Made by a program: the position numbers and the translations under genes. 8,060 nucleotides of DNA, from the NCBI GenBank assembly GCA_937860165.1, contig CALMBE010000407.1, positions 1 through 8,060 on the forward strand. Direction: 5' to 3'. This document shows positions 6,480-8,060 of this stretch, in pieces (within the stretch, counting starts at the first letter, position 1; each line of letters starts with the position of its first letter). The DNA comes from an uncultured Planctomycetaceae bacterium. Its GTDB lineage: Bacteria > Planctomycetota > Planctomycetia > Pirellulales > Lacipirellulaceae. The notes beneath the pieces were generated by a model that saw only the letters and a program-made list of their open reading frames with translations, did not search any database and was not told where the DNA came from.

Positions 6480-6573
6480 GACGACACTTGCTGTCGTCGC
6501 AACCCGGAGGCGACGGGGTCGCTGCGATGGACGCCCACGGGCGTTCCTAGGCGACTGCGATCGCTGCCATTGG
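6480..6573. repeat. Cluster of short hairpins with a 23-bp approximate direct repeat
   Basis: Three consecutive perfect hairpins: stem 7 bp, loop 5 (6480-6498, with three further pairs GTT/AAC-type after a bulge); stem 5 bp, loop 3 (6510-6522); and stem 6 bp, loop 2 (6531-6544). AGGCGAC...TCGCTGC..AT.GG occurs at 6508-6530 and again at 6549-6573, flanking the third hairpin. The cluster starts 32 bp after the stop of the 118-residue gene. No T run follows, so it is not an ordinary intrinsic terminator. Confidence 0.5.
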
Positions 6574-6811
6574 CCAACTGGCCACATTCGAGCGTCCAGG
6601 TATTCCCCTGCGACGCTCCCCACAAATTGTCGCCGCCCAAGCCGGCGCGGCGTTGATGAATAGCTGCGGTCCGCGCCTCAGCACAATCACAGTTGGAGCC
6701 ATGAACTCCCAGAGTCACTCAGGCAGTTGACGTTCCGCGAAAACTATTGCTGGAAAGGAGAACGACATCAATTGGCCGCCGGCCCTAACGCCGGAACCCC
6801 GGCCCCGATTC

Positions 6812-6873
6812 ACTCTCGTTTGAGGAGTGCTCGCTCGTCGGCACGGCGATGCTCGGCAATCTTGAACGAGAGT
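6812..6873. repeat. Long inverted repeat in the leader of the 100-residue gene
   Basis: ACTCTCGTT (6812-6820) is perfectly complementary to AACGAGAGT (6865-6873); with G-U pairs the stem extends to about 14 bp (6812-6825 with 6860-6873). Inside, GTGC (6827-6830) can pair with GCAC (6841-6844). In RNA it would be a stable stem 75 bases before the ATG at 6948. Confidence 0.5.
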
Positions 6874-6947
6874 CGTTCCGCCTCGCAGGACATGGCGGTT
6901 TATTCACGAAGGGTCGACTTGCGACGACCTCTTCCTCCTTTTTTCTC

Positions 6948-7250
6948 ATGACCAAAGCCAAGCAAACATCATCGGCCCAAAACAAACCGACTGACGACAT
7001 GCCCAAAATCGTCCACCACATCGTGGAAAACGGCCTCGTTGCTTCCATCCGAGAAGACCACCGCATCAATGTCCAGCGTCCCTGGCAATACGGCACTCGG
7101 AAAGGATTTACTAACTGGCTCCGTCCCACGGATTTGGCGACCCTTGGAAAAATCTGCGATCAGTACGCGACGTGGTGCCAAGCGCACCCGCTCAAGACCG
7201 ACCGATCTGCTACGGAGGTCACTCCCGAACCCGCCCCGGCCGTCGCGTGA
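6948..7250 (+). CDS. Small accessory protein, relative of the 83-residue protein downstream
   Basis: 100 residues from ATG 6948. An in-frame ATG at 6849 would add 33 residues lying partly over the inverted repeat; I prefer 6948, where the composition changes to a typical protein. ATG 6999 (MPKIVHHIVENG) is also possible. There is no Shine-Dalgarno site; CTTCCTCC (6931-6938) lies 9 bases upstream. The core, residues 27-76, reads ENGLVASIRED, then RINVQRPWQYG, then a tryptophan segment, then TDLATLGKICDQYATW: strand, strand, helix. It parallels the protein at 7587 (DVSASVF ... SVNVQRSYRDG ... AADLPAAIRVLQLA). The tail from about 81 is Pro/Thr/Ala-rich and probably disordered. Function unknown. 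Confidence 0.75.
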   Translation: MTKAKQTSSAQNKPTDDMPKIVHHIVENGLVASIREDHRINVQRPWQYGTRKGFTNWLRPTDLATLGKICDQYATWCQAHPLKTDRSATEVTPEPAPAVA

Positions 7251-7421
7251 TTTCCGAGTAGGAATCCGTTAGCCGCCGCGTAGCAGGGCTGCACCCAATC
7301 GACGCTCCGGACCGTGCCCGGTCGTTGATGGAACCCGAGGACTTGAACTGCGAGGACGTTCGCTGAGCGTAATCGCGCGTGGAATCGGGTGGTTTGACGA
7401 TCGACTTTATCGATCGGATTC

Positions 7422-7451
7422 AGAGGCACCGGATTTCCCCCGTGTGCCTCT
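7422..7451 (+). terminator. Hairpin followed by pyrimidine tract, weak terminator candidate
   Basis: The 8-bp perfect stem AGAGGCAC/GTGCCTCT extends inward by CGG/CCG with one bulged T, then runs into TTCCTAACATTG. It is 172 bp after the stop of the 100-residue gene. The T tract is poor, so this could equally be a regulatory stem for the downstream gene. Confidence 0.3.
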
Positions 7452-7573
7452 TCCTAACATTGTTCAGCTTCGCCCTATTTTGCTTGCTCTGCGAGGAGTT
7501 CGGTGGCAGCCTGTGCCGCCTAGCCTCATCGTGGGTTAGGCGTCTACGGACGAAGCGTTTCCTTCACAACGAC

Positions 7574-7578
7574 GGAGG
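7574..7578 (+). promoter_or_regulatory. Shine-Dalgarno site of the 83-residue gene
   Basis: A perfect GGAGG lies 8 bases before ATG 7587. It stands out because the two previous small genes have no such site. Confidence 0.8.
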
Positions 7579-7586
7579 TAGTCATT

Positions 7587-7838
7587 ATGGCCAAGACCCC
7601 TGAGGCGACGTTCAGGCTCGGCGACGTAAGCGCCAGCGTGTTCGTCCAAGAAGCCGGCGGCACGAACGGATCGCCCAAACGAGAGTTTCGCAGCGTGAAT
7701 GTGCAGCGTTCCTACCGGGACGGCGACGAGCGAAAGTTCGTCAGCAACTTCACCGCGGCGGACCTACCGGCAGCGATCCGTGTGCTGCAACTCGCTCAGT
7801 CGCATGTCGAACTGAAAGAGGTACAGTCGGCCGGCTAA
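7587..7838 (+). CDS. Small mobile-element accessory protein (83 residues), function unknown
   Basis: Good start: GGAGG 8 bases upstream. The sequence has the look of a short conserved protein seen in conjugative and plasmid-like elements: FRLGDVSASVFVQE (9-22, strand pair), REFRSVNVQRSYRDGDERKFVSNF (32-55, two strands with an NVQRSY core) and a helix AADLPAAIRVLQLAQSHV (57-74). I know this pattern from uncharacterised element-borne proteins but cannot name a domain, so no function is proposed. It resembles the protein at 6948. It is expressed alone, between a hairpin-rich leader and a strong terminator (7868-7900), as a monocistronic unit. Composition and codon use match the surrounding element. 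Confidence 0.9.
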   Translation: MAKTPEATFRLGDVSASVFVQEAGGTNGSPKREFRSVNVQRSYRDGDERKFVSNFTAADLPAAIRVLQLAQSHVELKEVQSAG

Positions 7839-7867
7839 ACCGGTTCGGCGTTGGCTGAAACGCTAAC

Positions 7868-7900
7868 GGCGGTCTCCTCCGGGAGACCGCCTATTTATCT
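7868..7900 (+). terminator. Strong intrinsic terminator
   Basis: GGCGGTCTCC (7868-7877), loop TCCG, and GGAGACCGCC (7882-7891) form a perfect 10-bp GC-rich stem immediately followed by TATTTATCT. It sits 30 bp after the stop of the 83-residue gene and 18 bp before the next ATG. Confidence 0.85.
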
Positions 7901-7909
7901 CACATTCCA

Positions 7910-8060
7910 ATGGTCGCATCCCTGCAAAAAACACCTGATGATGGACTCCTCGACCTTCGCGAGGCTGCGGAGCTGCTTGGCTACACAGTCAAAGGGCTTC
8001 GCAAAATTGTTGACCGATCGCGGGCGAGGTCGCTAGGAACGGCCGTGCAGGGGCCTGTCA
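7910..8060 (+). CDS. Excisionase/MerR-like helix-turn-helix protein (3' truncated)
   Basis: ATG 7910 opens a frame that runs off the window after 50 residues. Residues 13-37 read LLDLREAAELLGYTVKGLRKIVDRS: the L-x-(L/V)-x-E-A-A-x-L-L-G start of a winged helix-turn-helix of the excisionase/MerR type (DNA-binding protein, helix-turn-helix domain family 17-like), with the turn at GYT. The following ARSLGTAVQGPV is basic then beta-like, in the position of the wing. Such proteins act as recombination directionality factors or regulators and usually precede an integrase, which would be expected to the right of this window. There is no Shine-Dalgarno site, and the start lies only 18 bp past a terminator stem, so expression may depend on read-through or a start elsewhere. 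Confidence 0.8.
   Translation, partial: MVASLQKTPDDGLLDLREAAELLGYTVKGLRKIVDRSRARSLGTAVQGPV

Larger units (their letters stand above)
6449..6947. other. 499-bp non-coding region with hairpin array
   Basis: I find no well-supported gene. It contains a run of hairpins: GACGACA/TGTCGTC (6480-6498), GCGAC GGG GTCGC (6510-6522) and ACGCCC AC GGGCGT (6531-6544), an approximate direct repeat (6508-6530 and 6549-6573), the palindrome TTGGCCAA (6570-6577) and a long inverted repeat at 6812-6873. A good Shine-Dalgarno-like AAAGGAG (6754-6760) precedes a TTG at 6772 whose frame runs to 6951 and overlaps the next ATG as ATGA, but that product (59 residues) is Arg/Ser/Pro-rich and not convincing. 6585-6750 shows nothing I can name. 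Confidence 0.65.
7251..7586. other. 336-bp non-coding leader region with three hairpins
   Basis: No credible gene; a short frame from GTG 7379 ends inside the next gene and reads straight through its ribosome binding site. It holds hairpins CGATCGA CTTTA TCGATCG (7398-7416), AGAGGCAC...GTGCCTCT (7422-7429 with 7444-7451, extended by CGG/CCG) and CGCCTAGCC...GGTTAGGCG (7517-7525 with 7534-7542, one G-U), all within 190 bases before the ATG at 7587. This is consistent with a long structured 5' leader. No clear promoter is visible. Confidence 0.6.

Noticed and set aside
5749..6564. GCGATCGC palindrome at 5749-5756 and 6557-6564
   Set aside because: Only two copies, both inside hairpin-rich GC sequence; not enough to claim an iterated palindrome.
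5599..6663. Long open frame (354 residues) after the operon
   Set aside because: Pro/Arg/Ser/Cys-rich product with no fold-like pattern; it crosses the palindromic element and runs over the better gene at 6092 in another frame.
7339..7348. tRNA B-box-like GTTCAAGTCC on the minus strand
   Set aside because: Only two or three of five T-stem pairs form and no acceptor or anticodon arms can be built around it.
5603..7586. CRISPR array or retron-type RNA in the non-coding gaps
   Set aside because: No regularly spaced identical repeats with unique spacers, and no reverse transcriptase or cas gene in the window.
7379..7603. 74-residue frame with a hydrophobic stretch
   Set aside because: Starts at an unsupported GTG and reads through the GGAGG and start of the 83-residue gene; most likely chance.

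Overview
The window looks like part of an integrative or conjugative mobile element, most plausibly in a planctomycete. That call rests on four things: a coupling-protein-like ATPase followed by a replication-relaxation gene, small uncharacterised accessory proteins, an excisionase-like helix-turn-helix gene at the right end, and poor Shine-Dalgarno use at several starts. The taxon is an inference from style; no rRNA or other phylogenetic marker is present. All convincing genes are on the + strand.

Left edge (1-136): the tail of a GC-rich (about 73%) gene, probably an alpha/beta hydrolase. Composition drops to about 54% GC immediately after it, so this may be host DNA next to the element boundary. 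A 24-bp-period direct repeat (243-279) lies just upstream of the first element gene.

Operon (303-5602): genes with spacings of a few bases or overlaps encode (a) a 579-residue single-pass membrane protein with a long coiled-coil half, (b) a 150-residue multi-pass membrane protein with a charged helical tail, (c) a 742-residue P-loop ATPase of the VirD4/TraG/HerA-like coupling type carrying a 150-residue serine/glycine-rich insert, and (d) a replication-relaxation protein split by a +1 frame change into a winged-helix half and a nuclease-like half. Together they could be a membrane-anchored DNA-transport or DNA-processing machine. The ATPase has no membrane helix of its own, so (b) may be its anchor.

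Structured accessory region (5603-7586): three long non-coding gaps separate small genes (118 and 100 residues, and 83 residues at the right-hand border). The first gap holds a hairpin with five CGGAC repeats and a 139-bp palindromic element that folds into a three-way junction with competing pairings. The second and third gaps hold further arrays of hairpins. Two of the small genes are preceded by the same CTTCCTCC pyrimidine motif instead of a Shine-Dalgarno site. The 100- and 83-residue proteins appear to be distant relatives of each other.

Right edge (7587-8060): an 83-residue conserved-looking protein with a good ribosome binding site, a strong intrinsic terminator, then, only 18 bp on, the start of an excisionase/MerR-like DNA-binding gene cut off by the window. 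An integrase would be expected just beyond.
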